DNA of 64,000 nucleotides from Streptomyces eurythermus. GTDB lineage: Bacteria; Actinomycetota; Actinomycetes; Streptomycetales; Streptomycetaceae. Positions 8,951 to 16,768 of the stretch are shown here, piece by piece. Below the pieces are notes generated by a model. The model worked only from the letters and a program-made list of their open reading frames with translations. It ran no database searches and was not told the DNA's origin. The stretch's first letter is position 1. Each line of letters begins with the position of its first letter. The DNA is taken from NCBI RefSeq assembly GCF_014649115.1, contig NZ_BMSK01000004.1, forward strand, positions 434,001 to 498,000. Direction: 5' to 3'. The translations under genes were made by a program, and so were the position numbers.

Positions 8951-9229
8951 TCAACCCGGGATGAGGCCGTCGTCGGTCAGGAGTTCCCGGACCTCCTCCA
9001 GGGTCGCGTCCGGCGACGGCAGGATCAGGTCGGACGGTTCCAGCGCATCGTCCGGAAGCGGGGTGCCGAGGCGGCGGACGGCGTCCAGCAGCGCGGTGAG
9101 CGTGCGGCGGAAGCCGTCCTCGTCGCCGCTCTCCATCTCGGCGAGCAGTTCGTCGTCCAGCCTGTTCAGTTCGGCGAGGTGGGCGTCTTCCACCCGCACC
9201 TGGCCCTCCCCCATGATCCGTACGATCAT
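8951..9229 (-). CDS. pspAA: PspA-associated protein PspAA
   Basis: A 92-residue acidic protein starting MIVRIMGEGQVRV, the pattern of the PspAA domain family found next to pspA in actinobacteria. It lies 32 bases downstream of pspA on the same strand, almost certainly the same transcript. PspAA is thought to work with PspA in the envelope-stress response; its biochemical role is not defined. The stop lies 16 bases from that of the converging EF-hand gene. Confidence 0.85.
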   Translation of the reverse strand: MIVRIMGEGQVRVEDAHLAELNRLDDELLAEMESGDEDGFRRTLTALLDAVRRLGTPLPDDALEPSDLILPSPDATLEEVRELLTDDGLIPG

Positions 9230-9261
9230 GTCGGCCTCCTCGGCTCGGGCCCCGGCGCCGG

Positions 9262-10053
9262 CTACTGCTTGTCGAAGCGCGGGGTGTCCTGCGGCTGCTG
9301 CTGGGACTGCCCCTGACCGGCGCCGCCCTCGATGGCCTGCTGCGGGGCGCCTCCGGCCAGCTCGGCCTTCATGCGCTGCAGTTCCAGCTCTACATCCGTA
9401 CCACCGGAGAGCCGGTCCAGCTCGGCCTGGATGTCGTCCTTGCGCATCCCGGAGGGGTCGTCCAGGGCGCCGGAGGCGAGCAGCTCGTCGATGGCGCCGG
9501 CCCGGGCCTGCATCTGGGCGGTCTTGTCCTCGGCGCGCTGGATGGCGAGGCCGACGTCGCCCATCTCCTCGGAGATGCCGGAGAACGCCTCGCCGATGCG
9601 GGTCTGGGCCTGGGCGGCGGTGTAGGTGGCCTTCAGGGTCTCCTTCTTCGTGCGGAAGGCGTCCACCTTGGCCTGGAGGCGCTGGGCCGCCAGGGTCAGC
9701 TTCTCCTCCTCGCCCTGGAGGGTGGCGTGCTGCGTCTCCAGATCGGTGACCTGCTGCTGGAGCGCGGCCTTGCGGGACAGCGCCTCGCGGGCCAGGTCCT
9801 CCCGGCCGAGCGCGAGCGCCTTGCGGCCCTGGTCCTCCAGCTTGGCGGACTGCTGCTGGAGCTGGCCGAGCTGGAGCTCCAGGCGCTTGCGGCTGGTCGC
9901 CACGTCGGCGACGCCGCGCCGCACCTTCTGCAGCAGTTCCAGCTGCTTCTGGTACGAGTAGTCGAGGGTCTCGCGCGGGTCCTCGGCCCGGTCCAGGGCC
10001 TTGTTCGCCTTCGCGCGGAAGATCATCCCCATACGCTTCATGACACCGCTCAT
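9262..10053 (-). CDS. pspA: Phage shock protein A (PspA/IM30 family)
   Basis: A 263-residue PspA/IM30 (bacterial ESCRT-III-like) protein that coats and stabilises the inner leaflet of the membrane under stress. It opens with an amphipathic helix (GVMKRMGMIFRAKANKALDRAEDP), has the DYSYQKQLELLQKVRRGVADV segment, long coiled coils from about residue 28 to 220, and a Gln-rich tail (GQGQSQQQPQDTPRF). Start at the ATG at 10053 gives the standard N terminus. pspAA follows in the same operon; pspAB with htpX lies about 45 kb away in this window. Confidence 0.93.
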   Translation of the reverse strand: MSGVMKRMGMIFRAKANKALDRAEDPRETLDYSYQKQLELLQKVRRGVADVATSRKRLELQLGQLQQQSAKLEDQGRKALALGREDLAREALSRKAALQQQVTDLETQHATLQGEEEKLTLAAQRLQAKVDAFRTKKETLKATYTAAQAQTRIGEAFSGISEEMGDVGLAIQRAEDKTAQMQARAGAIDELLASGALDDPSGMRKDDIQAELDRLSGGTDVELELQRMKAELAGGAPQQAIEGGAGQGQSQQQPQDTPRFDKQ

Positions 10054-10357
10054 GGGCTTCGCGCGCCCCCTTCTGACGGACTCCAGCTCACCGATCCTGC
10101 GACAAGACCCACAGTACGGGCCCTGTCTCCATTACCGCACTGTTCGCGGGGCGATGCGCTCCTCCCCGAGGACGACTGCGGACCGCTCCGCTCCGGCTCA
10201 AGGAGTAGGTGATCCCACTCCCCGGTCCCCCTCCGCCCTTTCCGTGTCTTCCCGTGTCTCCCCGTGTCTCCCTCTGTCCTCTCCAGACGTACGGCGTTGC
10301 CGGATCGTTCCCCACCGGGCTGGGTCCATGCCGGTGCAGCCCTTACCCTTGGGATTT

Positions 10358-10954
10358 GTGTTCCGTAGCCGTGCCAAGGAAGAGAAGGCCCCCGCCACCA
10401 AGGCGGCGGTGACCGACTCCAAGCAGCCCCGTGACCCGCAGGCCCCCAAGGGCAGGCCCACGCCCAAGCGCAGTGAGGCCCGTACCCAGCGCCGCAGCGT
10501 CGCCCATACGCCGACGAACCGCAAGGAGGCCGCGAAGCGCCAGCGCGAGGAGCGGCGGCAGGCCCTGGAACGGCAGCGCCAGGCGCTCGCCAACGGGGAC
10601 GAGCGCTATCTGCCCGCCCGGGACAAGGGCCCGGTCCGCCGGTTCGCCCGGGACTGGGTCGACTCGCGGTTCAACGTGGCGGAGTTCTTCCTGCCGCTCG
10701 CCGTGGTCATCCTGGTGCTGAGCGTGGTGCGGGTCGGGGCGATCCAGAGTCTCGCGCTGCTGCTGTGGCTGATCGTGATCGTGCTGATCGTGCTGGACGC
10801 GGCGGTGAGCGGCTTCCGGCTGAAGAAGCGGCTCGCGGAGCGCTTCCCGGACGAGAACACCCGCGGCGCGGTCGCCTACGCGCTGATGCGGTCCCTCCAG
10901 ATGCGCCGGCTGCGCCTGCCGAAGCCGCGGGTCAAGCGCGGAGAGCGGCCCTGA
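10358..10954 (+). CDS. DUF3043 membrane protein
   Basis: A 198-residue protein with a long basic, charged N-terminal half (Lys/Arg/Gln-rich, residues 1-95) and two adjoining hydrophobic segments at about 110-150 (LPLAVVILVLSVV, LALLLWLIVIVLIVLDAAV), then a basic cytoplasmic tail. This is the DUF3043 architecture conserved in actinobacteria; function unknown. The GTG at 10358 (VFRSRAKEE) is preferred: a TACCCT -10-like element ends 8 bases upstream, suggesting a leaderless mRNA. An ATG at 10328 is the alternative. It overlaps the downstream methyltransferase by four bases. Confidence 0.82.
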   Translation: MFRSRAKEEKAPATKAAVTDSKQPRDPQAPKGRPTPKRSEARTQRRSVAHTPTNRKEAAKRQREERRQALERQRQALANGDERYLPARDKGPVRRFARDWVDSRFNVAEFFLPLAVVILVLSVVRVGAIQSLALLLWLIVIVLIVLDAAVSGFRLKKRLAERFPDENTRGAVAYALMRSLQMRRLRLPKPRVKRGERP

Positions 10955-11739
10955 GCGCCGACGCGTTCACCGGGGGGACGTCGCCGGCCCGGCCGCACGA
11001 GCTGGGCGGGCTGCGCGACCTCGTGTCCCAGGAGCTGGTGACCCGGCAGCTGGACGAACAGATAGCCGGGCGGTTCCCGGTCGGGCGGCGGCTGCGGGTG
11101 CTCGACGTGGGGATGGGCCAGGGCGCGCAGGCGCTTCGGCTGGCCCGGCTCGGCCACGAGGTGACCGGGGTCGAACGGGACCCCAGGATGATCGCCGCCG
11201 CCCGCGCGAACCTGGCCCTGGAGCCGGAGGGCATCCGGCAGCGGGTGCGGCTGGTGCAGGGCGACGGCCGGGACACCGGGGTGCACTTCCGGCCCGGCAG
11301 CTTCGACGTGGTGCTGTGCCACGCCGTACTGATGTACGTGGAGGACCCCGATCCGCTGGTGGCGGGCCTGGCCCGGATGCTCGCCCCCGGTGGCCTGCTC
11401 TCCCTGCTGGTGCGCAACGGCGACGCGCTCGCCATGCGGCCGGGCCTCGGCGGTGACTGGGCGGGCGCCCTCGCCGCCTTCGACACCACCACCTACCGCA
11501 ACCGGCTGGGCCTGGACGTGCGCGCCGACCGGCTGTCCGCGCTGACCGCCACGCTCGCCGGGATCGCCGCCCCGTTGCAGGCCTGGTACGGCGTGCGGGT
11601 GTTCACGGACACGGCGGCGCACAACGCGGCGCTGCCCCAGGACCTGCCGACGCTGCTCGCGGTCGAGGAGCGGGCCGGGCGCACGGACCCCTACCGCGGG
11701 GTGGCGGCGCTGCTGCATCTGTGCGGGGTACGGGGCTGA
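10951..11739 (+). CDS. Class I SAM-dependent methyltransferase, probable CTG start
   Basis: A 262-residue methyltransferase with the SAM-binding motif LRVLDVGMGQGAQAL near residues 45-60, the acidic end of beta 2 in TGVERDP, and motif FDVVLCHAVLMYVEDP. Substrate unknown. The frame has no ATG, GTG or TTG between 10765 and the first domain residues; the best start is CTG at 10951, preceded by GGAGAG at 10940-10945 and overlapping the upstream TGA (CTGA), so it would be coupled to the DUF3043 gene. Alternatives are an ATG at 10765 deep inside the upstream gene, or a late GTG near 11023 without a ribosome site. Confidence 0.8.
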   Translation: MSADAFTGGTSPARPHELGGLRDLVSQELVTRQLDEQIAGRFPVGRRLRVLDVGMGQGAQALRLARLGHEVTGVERDPRMIAAARANLALEPEGIRQRVRLVQGDGRDTGVHFRPGSFDVVLCHAVLMYVEDPDPLVAGLARMLAPGGLLSLLVRNGDALAMRPGLGGDWAGALAAFDTTTYRNRLGLDVRADRLSALTATLAGIAAPLQAWYGVRVFTDTAAHNAALPQDLPTLLAVEERAGRTDPYRGVAALLHLCGVRG

Positions 11740-11771
11740 GCCCGTTCGGGGCAAGCGCACGGGACGGCTGA

Positions 11772-11785
11772 TCACCGTGCGGTGA
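11772..11785. promoter_or_regulatory. Palindrome at the htrA-like gene promoter
   Basis: TCACCGTGCGGTGA is a perfect 14-bp inverted repeat. It overlaps a GACACT -10-like element that ends 6 bases before the ATG at 11796, so the transcript is probably leaderless and the palindrome would sit on the core promoter. No regulator can be named. Confidence 0.35.
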
Positions 11786-11795
11786 CACTCGGGAC

Positions 11796-12875
11796 ATGGA
11801 CGCTTCCCGTATCCGCGCGCGTTCCCCCCGTACCGCCGTCCTCGCCGCCGCGCTGGCGTGCTGCGCGGCCCTCGCCGCCGGCTGCACCACCCCCGCCGCC
11901 CCGGCCGGGCGGGACACCCCGGCGAGCCCCGGGGCGGCCGTGCCGATGGCCGCGGACGATCTGCAGAGCCGGTATCTGCGCGTCATCAAGGAGGTGCTGC
12001 CCTCGGTCGTGCAGATCCAGGCGAGCCGGGACCTGGGCTCCGGGGTGGTGTACGACGGCGACGGGCACATCGTCACCAACGCGCACGTGGTCGGCTCGGA
12101 GACGACGTTCCAGGTGACCACGGCCAACAACGAGGAGCCGCTCACCGCGCGCCTGGTCTACTCCTACCCCGAGCAGGATCTCGCCGTGATCCGGCTGGAA
12201 AAGGTGCCGGACGGGCTGCGGCCGGCGGTGTTCGGGGACTCCGGGAAGGTGGCGGTGGGCCAGATCGTGCTGGCCATGGGGTCGCCGCTGGGGCTGTCGT
12301 CCAGCGTGACCCAGGGCATCGTCTCGGCGACCGGGCGGACCGTCAGCGAGGGCGACTCGGGCGGCGGCACGGGCGCGACCATCGCCAACATGGTGCAGAC
12401 CTCGGCCGCGATCAACCCGGGCAACAGCGGCGGCGCCCTGGTCGACCTGGACGGGCGGGTGATCGGCATCCCGACGCTGGCGGCCGTCGACCAGAGCCTC
12501 GGCGGCGGCGCGGCGCCGGGCATCGGGTTCGCCATCCCGGCGACGATGGTGAAGACGGTCGCCGACCAGATCGTCAAGGAGGGCAAGGTCGTCGACTCCG
12601 GGCGGGCGGCCCTCGACATCACCGCGCGGACCGTCGTCGACGACCGCTACCAGCCGGTCGGGGTGGCGGTGGTCACCGCCCGCCCCGGCGGCGCCGCCGA
12701 CCGGGCGGGGCTCAGGCCCGGTGACATCCTCACCAGGCTGGGCGGCCGGCGGATCTCCACCATCACCTCGCTCGCCGAGGCGCTGGCCACGGCCCGGCCG
12801 GGCCGGCGGACGACGGTGACGTACCTGCGCGACGGCGACGAGCGCACGGCACAGGTGACGCTGGGCGAGCAGTGA
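11796..12875 (+). CDS. HtrA/DegP-like serine protease with PDZ domain, lipoprotein
   Basis: A 359-residue exported S1C protease that degrades or checks misfolded envelope proteins. A signal peptide ends in the lipobox LAAGC (C30), predicting a lipid anchor. The chymotrypsin-type catalytic domain has His in VTNAHVVGS, Asp in EQDLAVIRL and the nucleophile Ser in NPGNSGGALVD. A single C-terminal PDZ domain (about 270-350) carries GGAADRAGLRPGDILTRLGG. It differs from most actinobacterial HtrA proteins, which have an N-terminal transmembrane anchor rather than a lipobox. It appears to be transcribed alone. Confidence 0.92.
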   Translation: MDASRIRARSPRTAVLAAALACCAALAAGCTTPAAPAGRDTPASPGAAVPMAADDLQSRYLRVIKEVLPSVVQIQASRDLGSGVVYDGDGHIVTNAHVVGSETTFQVTTANNEEPLTARLVYSYPEQDLAVIRLEKVPDGLRPAVFGDSGKVAVGQIVLAMGSPLGLSSSVTQGIVSATGRTVSEGDSGGGTGATIANMVQTSAAINPGNSGGALVDLDGRVIGIPTLAAVDQSLGGGAAPGIGFAIPATMVKTVADQIVKEGKVVDSGRAALDITARTVVDDRYQPVGVAVVTARPGGAADRAGLRPGDILTRLGGRRISTITSLAEALATARPGRRTTVTYLRDGDERTAQVTLGEQ

Positions 12876-12876
12876 G

Positions 12877-12948
12877 GAGAGGGCCCCTGCAGCGAAGCGG
12901 GCCCCTCCGGCAGAGCGTGGCCCTTCCGGGAGAGCGGGCCCCTCCCCA
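12877..12948. repeat. Four imperfect direct repeats of about 19-21 bp
   Basis: The spacer between the protease stop and the converging small gene consists of about four imperfect copies of a unit like GAGCGGGCCCCTCCGGCA, each with a GGGCCC or GTGGCCC core. The units may fold into short stems and may replace a classical terminator here. Boundaries are approximate. Confidence 0.45.
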
Positions 12949-12966
12949 CCGCCCGTGCCGGTCCGG

Positions 12967-13182
12967 TCAGGCCGGGGCGTCGGCGCGCAGGCTCATCGGC
13001 CCGTAGATCTCGGTCCCCTCCTCGAACAGCCGCACCTGGTCGGCCCCGCCCTCCAGCAGCGCCTTCCAGTTCTCGCCGATCCAGGACTCGGCATCGCCCT
13101 GCGTGGTGAACTCCTCGGGCCGGACGGCGGGCTGGACCTCCGTCCCGTCGGCCTTCTCGAACCGCCACGTCCATGCCGTCAT
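12967..13182 (-). CDS. Small conserved acidic protein, function unknown
   Basis: A 71-residue protein (MTAWTWRFEKADGTEV...) with several aromatic residues in the N-terminal half, and an acidic stretch FEEGTEIYGPMSL. There is no signal peptide or membrane segment. The ATG at 13182 has GGAGG about 6 bases upstream on the minus strand. Gene-like codon use and its position between the protease and cobU support reality. I do not assign a function; the sequence looks like a single small alpha/beta domain. Confidence 0.75.
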   Translation of the reverse strand: MTAWTWRFEKADGTEVQPAVRPEEFTTQGDAESWIGENWKALLEGGADQVRLFEEGTEIYGPMSLRADAPA

Positions 13183-13261
13183 ACAGGCCTCCTTCGTTCC
13201 AACACCTGCTGGCAGCCTAGCCGGAAGCGCAAGACCCACCGGGAGGGGCGAAAATCGGTCC

Positions 13262-14464
13262 GTGGAAATCACTCTGCTCGGTACCGGTGCCCCCGCCGGA
13301 CTGCCTCGTCCCGACTGTTCCTGCGCCGTCTGCGCGAGCGCGCTAGGGCCGAACGCGCGGGCCGCGACCGCGGTGCTCGTGGACGACGCGCTGCTGCTCG
13401 ACCTCACGCCGGGCGCGGCGTTCGCGGCGGCGCGCGCCGGGCATTCGCTCGGCGGGGTACGGCAGGTGCTGCTGTCGCATCCGCACGACGGCCCGGCGGT
13501 GGAGGTGCCGGCCGGGCTGCCGCAGCCCGGCCGGGTCCCGGACGGGCGGGAGCTGGCGCTGCTGACGGGGCATCGGGTGCGGGCGGTGGCGATGGACGCG
13601 GGCGGCACCGGGTACGCGGTGACCGGGCCGGAGGGGGAGCGGCTGCTGTACCTGCCGCCGGGCGCGGCACCGGCCGGTCTGGAGCAGGCCACCGCGCAGT
13701 CCTACGACATGGTCCTCGCGGACGTCGTGGGCCGCCCGGACGCGCTCGCCCGGCTCCGGGCGGTGGGCTCGGCGGGCCCCACGACCGACGTGGTCGCCGT
13801 CCACCTGGACCACGATGTGCCGGCCGGCCCGGAGCTGCGGCGCCGGCTCGCGGCGGCCGGGGCGCGGGCGGTGCCGGACGGTACGACGCTGGTGGTCGGG
13901 GCGTACGAGGAGGTGCCGGACGTGCCGCGCCGGACGCTGGTGCTGGGCGGGGCCCGCTCGGGCAAGTCGGTGGAGGCGGAGCGGCGGCTGGAGACGTTCC
14001 CGGACGTGCTGTACGTGGCGACGGGCGGCACGCGCGGCGGGGACACCGAGTGGGCGGCACGGGTGGCCGCGCACCGGGAGCGGCGGCCGGGGTCGTGGCG
14101 TACGGCGGAGACCACCGACCTGGTGCCGCTGCTGGCCGAGGACGGGCCGCCGGTGCTGATCGACTGCCTGTCGCTGTGGCTGACGGACGTGATGGATTCC
14201 GTGGGGGCGTGGGACGACGCGGAGTGGGCGGGCGGGGGCGAGAAGCTGCTGCGGGAGCGCGTACGGGAGCTGACCGACGCGGTGCGCGCCACCCGGCGGA
14301 CCGTGGTCGCGGTGTCCAACGAGGTCGGCTCGGGCATCGTCCCCGCGACCCCCTCCGGCCGCCGCTACCGCGACGAACTCGGCCGGGTGAACGCGGCGTT
14401 CGCGAACGAGTGCGAACAGGTGGTCCTGGTGGTGGCGGGCCAGGCGGTGGTGCTGCGGGGGTGA
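13262..14464 (+). CDS. cobU: Adenosylcobinamide kinase/guanylyltransferase (CobU) fused to an MBL-like domain
   Basis: A 400-residue fusion. The C-terminal half (from about residue 222) is CobU, which phosphorylates adenosylcobinamide and then makes its GDP derivative for nucleotide-loop assembly of B12. It has the P-loop GGARSGKS near residue 228, the downstream HRERRPGSW segment and the late motif SNEVGSGIVP. The N-terminal half starts EITLLGTGAPAGLPRPDCSCAVC, typical of metallo-beta-lactamase-fold proteins, but the metal motif has decayed to LLSHPHDGP. The GTG at 13262 starts the MBL domain cleanly. cobT and cobS follow within 6.5 kb. Confidence 0.88.
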   Translation: MEITLLGTGAPAGLPRPDCSCAVCASALGPNARAATAVLVDDALLLDLTPGAAFAAARAGHSLGGVRQVLLSHPHDGPAVEVPAGLPQPGRVPDGRELALLTGHRVRAVAMDAGGTGYAVTGPEGERLLYLPPGAAPAGLEQATAQSYDMVLADVVGRPDALARLRAVGSAGPTTDVVAVHLDHDVPAGPELRRRLAAAGARAVPDGTTLVVGAYEEVPDVPRRTLVLGGARSGKSVEAERRLETFPDVLYVATGGTRGGDTEWAARVAAHRERRPGSWRTAETTDLVPLLAEDGPPVLIDCLSLWLTDVMDSVGAWDDAEWAGGGEKLLRERVRELTDAVRATRRTVVAVSNEVGSGIVPATPSGRRYRDELGRVNAAFANECEQVVLVVAGQAVVLRG

Positions 14465-14475
14465 GGCGGGCCCTG

Positions 14476-15459
14476 CTACCCCCTGTCCTTCCGCACCACC
14501 ACCCGGTACGCGTTGGAGAACCGGGTCCGCCGGAACAGCGGAGCGCCCCCGCGATCCACGGCCGAGGCCAGCGCCAGCGCCGGCGCGGCGGCCAGGTGGA
14601 GCGCCGGGTGGGCGTGGGCCAGGGACAGGGCGACGGCCGCCGACAGGTCGTAGGGGATGTGCGGGGCCTTGCGGTCCACGACGAGGATCGCGCAGCCCAG
14701 GCCGGCCAGCTCCGCGCACAGGTTGGCCCGCGGCACCAGGTGCAGATGGCGCGGCTGCCCGTAGGGGAACCACCACCGGCCCAGCAGCGCGGCGAACACG
14801 CACGCCGGGTCCGGGACTTCGACGACCAGGTGGCCGCCGGGACGCAGCACGGTCAGCGCGGCGCGGAGTTCGGCGCGCGGGTCGGGGGTGTGCTCCAGAT
14901 GGCGGAACATGGTGACCACGTCGTAGCGGGCGCGCAGCCGGGCCGCCATCCCGGGGGTCGTCAGATAGCCGCGGTGCGCCTCCTCCACCCGGCCCTCCAG
15001 CAGCGCCTGTTCGACCCGCGCCGTGGGGTCGAGCCCGTCGAAGCTGGTGTACGGGAAGAACTCCTTCGCCGCCTCGGGAAAGCGGGCGTGCCCGGTGCCG
15101 ACGTCCAGCCAGCTCTCGGGTTCGCCGAGGGCCGACAGGCGCCAGGCGGTGTCCCGGTGCCGGCGCCGGACCGCGCGGGCGGACAGCACCCGGGCGGCGA
15201 GCTCCTCCAGCTGCCGCTCGTAGGAGTCCCGGTGGAAGAAGGCGAGTCCCTCCGCGCCGAGCCGGGGGTTCTGGAAGGCGTGGCCGCAGTCGCCGCAGGC
15301 GTCGACGGTGAAGGTGCCGGCCCGGTGGCGCAGCGGGTCGGGGGCGCGCAGCCGAGTGCGCAGGCGCCGGGAGCCGCACCAGGGGCAGTCCTCGCGGCGC
15401 GGCTCCAGGAAGGGGTCGTAGGGGGTGGTGAACTGCGGGGTGAGGGGCGTGGTCGGCAT
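14476..15459 (-). CDS. Zinc-ribbon class I methyltransferase
   Basis: A 327-residue protein. The N terminus has a four-cysteine ribbon (CPWCG near residue 24 and CGDCG near 55), followed by a Methyltransf_23-like SAM domain with WLDVGTGHARFPEAA, the post-motif LRPGGHLVVEVPDP, and a hydrophobic C-terminal segment (SAAVALSLAHAHPALHLAAAPALALA). The ribbon followed by a methyltransferase fold is seen in sugar and secondary-metabolite methyltransferases; the substrate is not evident. The ATG at 15459 follows AGGGAG by 7 bases; an ATG at 15480 is possible. It is convergent with cobU and divergent from cobT. Confidence 0.82.
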   Translation of the reverse strand: MPTTPLTPQFTTPYDPFLEPRREDCPWCGSRRLRTRLRAPDPLRHRAGTFTVDACGDCGHAFQNPRLGAEGLAFFHRDSYERQLEELAARVLSARAVRRRHRDTAWRLSALGEPESWLDVGTGHARFPEAAKEFFPYTSFDGLDPTARVEQALLEGRVEEAHRGYLTTPGMAARLRARYDVVTMFRHLEHTPDPRAELRAALTVLRPGGHLVVEVPDPACVFAALLGRWWFPYGQPRHLHLVPRANLCAELAGLGCAILVVDRKAPHIPYDLSAAVALSLAHAHPALHLAAAPALALASAVDRGGAPLFRRTRFSNAYRVVVRKDRG

Positions 15460-15592
15460 GGGCGGCTCCCTGTGCGACATTCCGCGGCAAAGCGGAACGT
15501 ATGGGATGCCGATCCGAGGTGCAAAGACATCGTGGGGGTGTGGTGGCGATGTGGCGCCGGGCGGTTCGCGGCCGGGCGGTACTGTTCGGCGA

Positions 15593-16690
15593 ATGAGCAG
15601 CCTTAATCTGGACGATTTCACCGATCTGATCGAGCGCCCGGACGGGGGCGTACGCCGTGACGCCGAGACCCGGCGGGAGCGCCAGATCGTGCCGCCCGGG
15701 GCGCTGGGCCGCCTCGACGAGCTGGGCGAGTGGCTGGCCGCCGCGCGGGGCGAGGTGCCGGTGCGGCCGGTCGAACGGCCGCGGGTGGTGCTCTTCGCCG
15801 GTGACCACGGTGTCGCCCGGCTGGGTGTCTCCGCGCGGCCGGCGGGCGGCGCGGAACAGCTGGTGCGGGCGGTGCTGGAGGGCGCGAGCCCCGTCTCGGT
15901 GCTCGCCCGCCGGCTGGAGGTGCCGGTACGGGTCGTGGACATGGCCCTGGACTGCCCGCTGGACGCCTTCCCGCCGGATGTGGTGCGGCACCGGGTACGG
16001 CGCGGCAGCGGCCGTATCGACGTCGAGGACGCGCTCACCCTGGAGGAGACCGAGGCCGCGCTGCGGGCCGGGGTCGCGGTCGCCGACGAGGAGGCCGACT
16101 CGGGCACCGATCTGGTGGTTCTCGGCGATGTCAGCGTGGGCGGGACCACGCCGGCGGCGGTGCTGATCGCCGCGCTGTGCGGCACCGACGCGTCCGTGGT
16201 GACCGGGCGCGGCGGGCTCGCGATCGACGACCTGACGTGGATGCGCAAGTGCGCGGCGATCCGGGACGCGCTCCGGCGGGCCCGGCCGGTGCTCGGCGAC
16301 CAGCTCCAGCTGCTGGCGGCCGTGGGCGGGGCGGATCTGGCGGCGATGACCGGGTTCCTGTTGCAGTGCGCGGTGCGCAGGCTGCCGGTGATCCTCGACG
16401 GGGTCGTGGCCACCGCGTGCGCGCTGGTCGCCCAGCGGATCGCCTTCCGGGCGCCGGACTGGTGGCTGGCCGGGCACGCGAGCGGGGAGCCGGGACAGGC
16501 CAAGGCGCTGGACCGGATGGCCCTGGAGCCGCTGCTGGAGCAGGGGGTGAAGGTCGGCGAGGGCGTGGGCGCGCTGCTGGCGCTGCCGCTGGTGCGGGCC
16601 GCCGCCGCGCTGGCCGCGGAGCTGCCCGAGAAGGAGCCGGCGGAGGAGCCGGCGGAGGAGACGGCGGAGAAGGAACAGTCCATGGACTGA
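15593..16690 (+). CDS. cobT: Nicotinate-nucleotide-dimethylbenzimidazole phosphoribosyltransferase CobT
   Basis: Makes alpha-ribazole phosphate from dimethylbenzimidazole and nicotinate mononucleotide for the lower ligand of cobalamin. The 365-residue protein shows FAGDHGVARLGVSARP near residue 65, the glycine-rich GDVSVGGTTPAAVLIAAL, and the C-terminal KVGEGVGALLALPLVRAA containing the catalytic Glu. The last 25 residues are a Glu/Ala/Pro-rich acidic tail beyond the usual end. The ATG at 15593 lies 7 bases after a TACTGT element, so the message is probably leaderless. Confidence 0.93.
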   Translation: MSSLNLDDFTDLIERPDGGVRRDAETRRERQIVPPGALGRLDELGEWLAAARGEVPVRPVERPRVVLFAGDHGVARLGVSARPAGGAEQLVRAVLEGASPVSVLARRLEVPVRVVDMALDCPLDAFPPDVVRHRVRRGSGRIDVEDALTLEETEAALRAGVAVADEEADSGTDLVVLGDVSVGGTTPAAVLIAALCGTDASVVTGRGGLAIDDLTWMRKCAAIRDALRRARPVLGDQLQLLAAVGGADLAAMTGFLLQCAVRRLPVILDGVVATACALVAQRIAFRAPDWWLAGHASGEPGQAKALDRMALEPLLEQGVKVGEGVGALLALPLVRAAAALAAELPEKEPAEEPAEETAEKEQSMD

Positions 16691-16768
16691 TGCCGCCGCC
16701 GCTGCCACGGGCGGACAGGGGCGCGAAAAGTGCGATTTACCGCAATCGCGCCCATATGATCACCCTTT

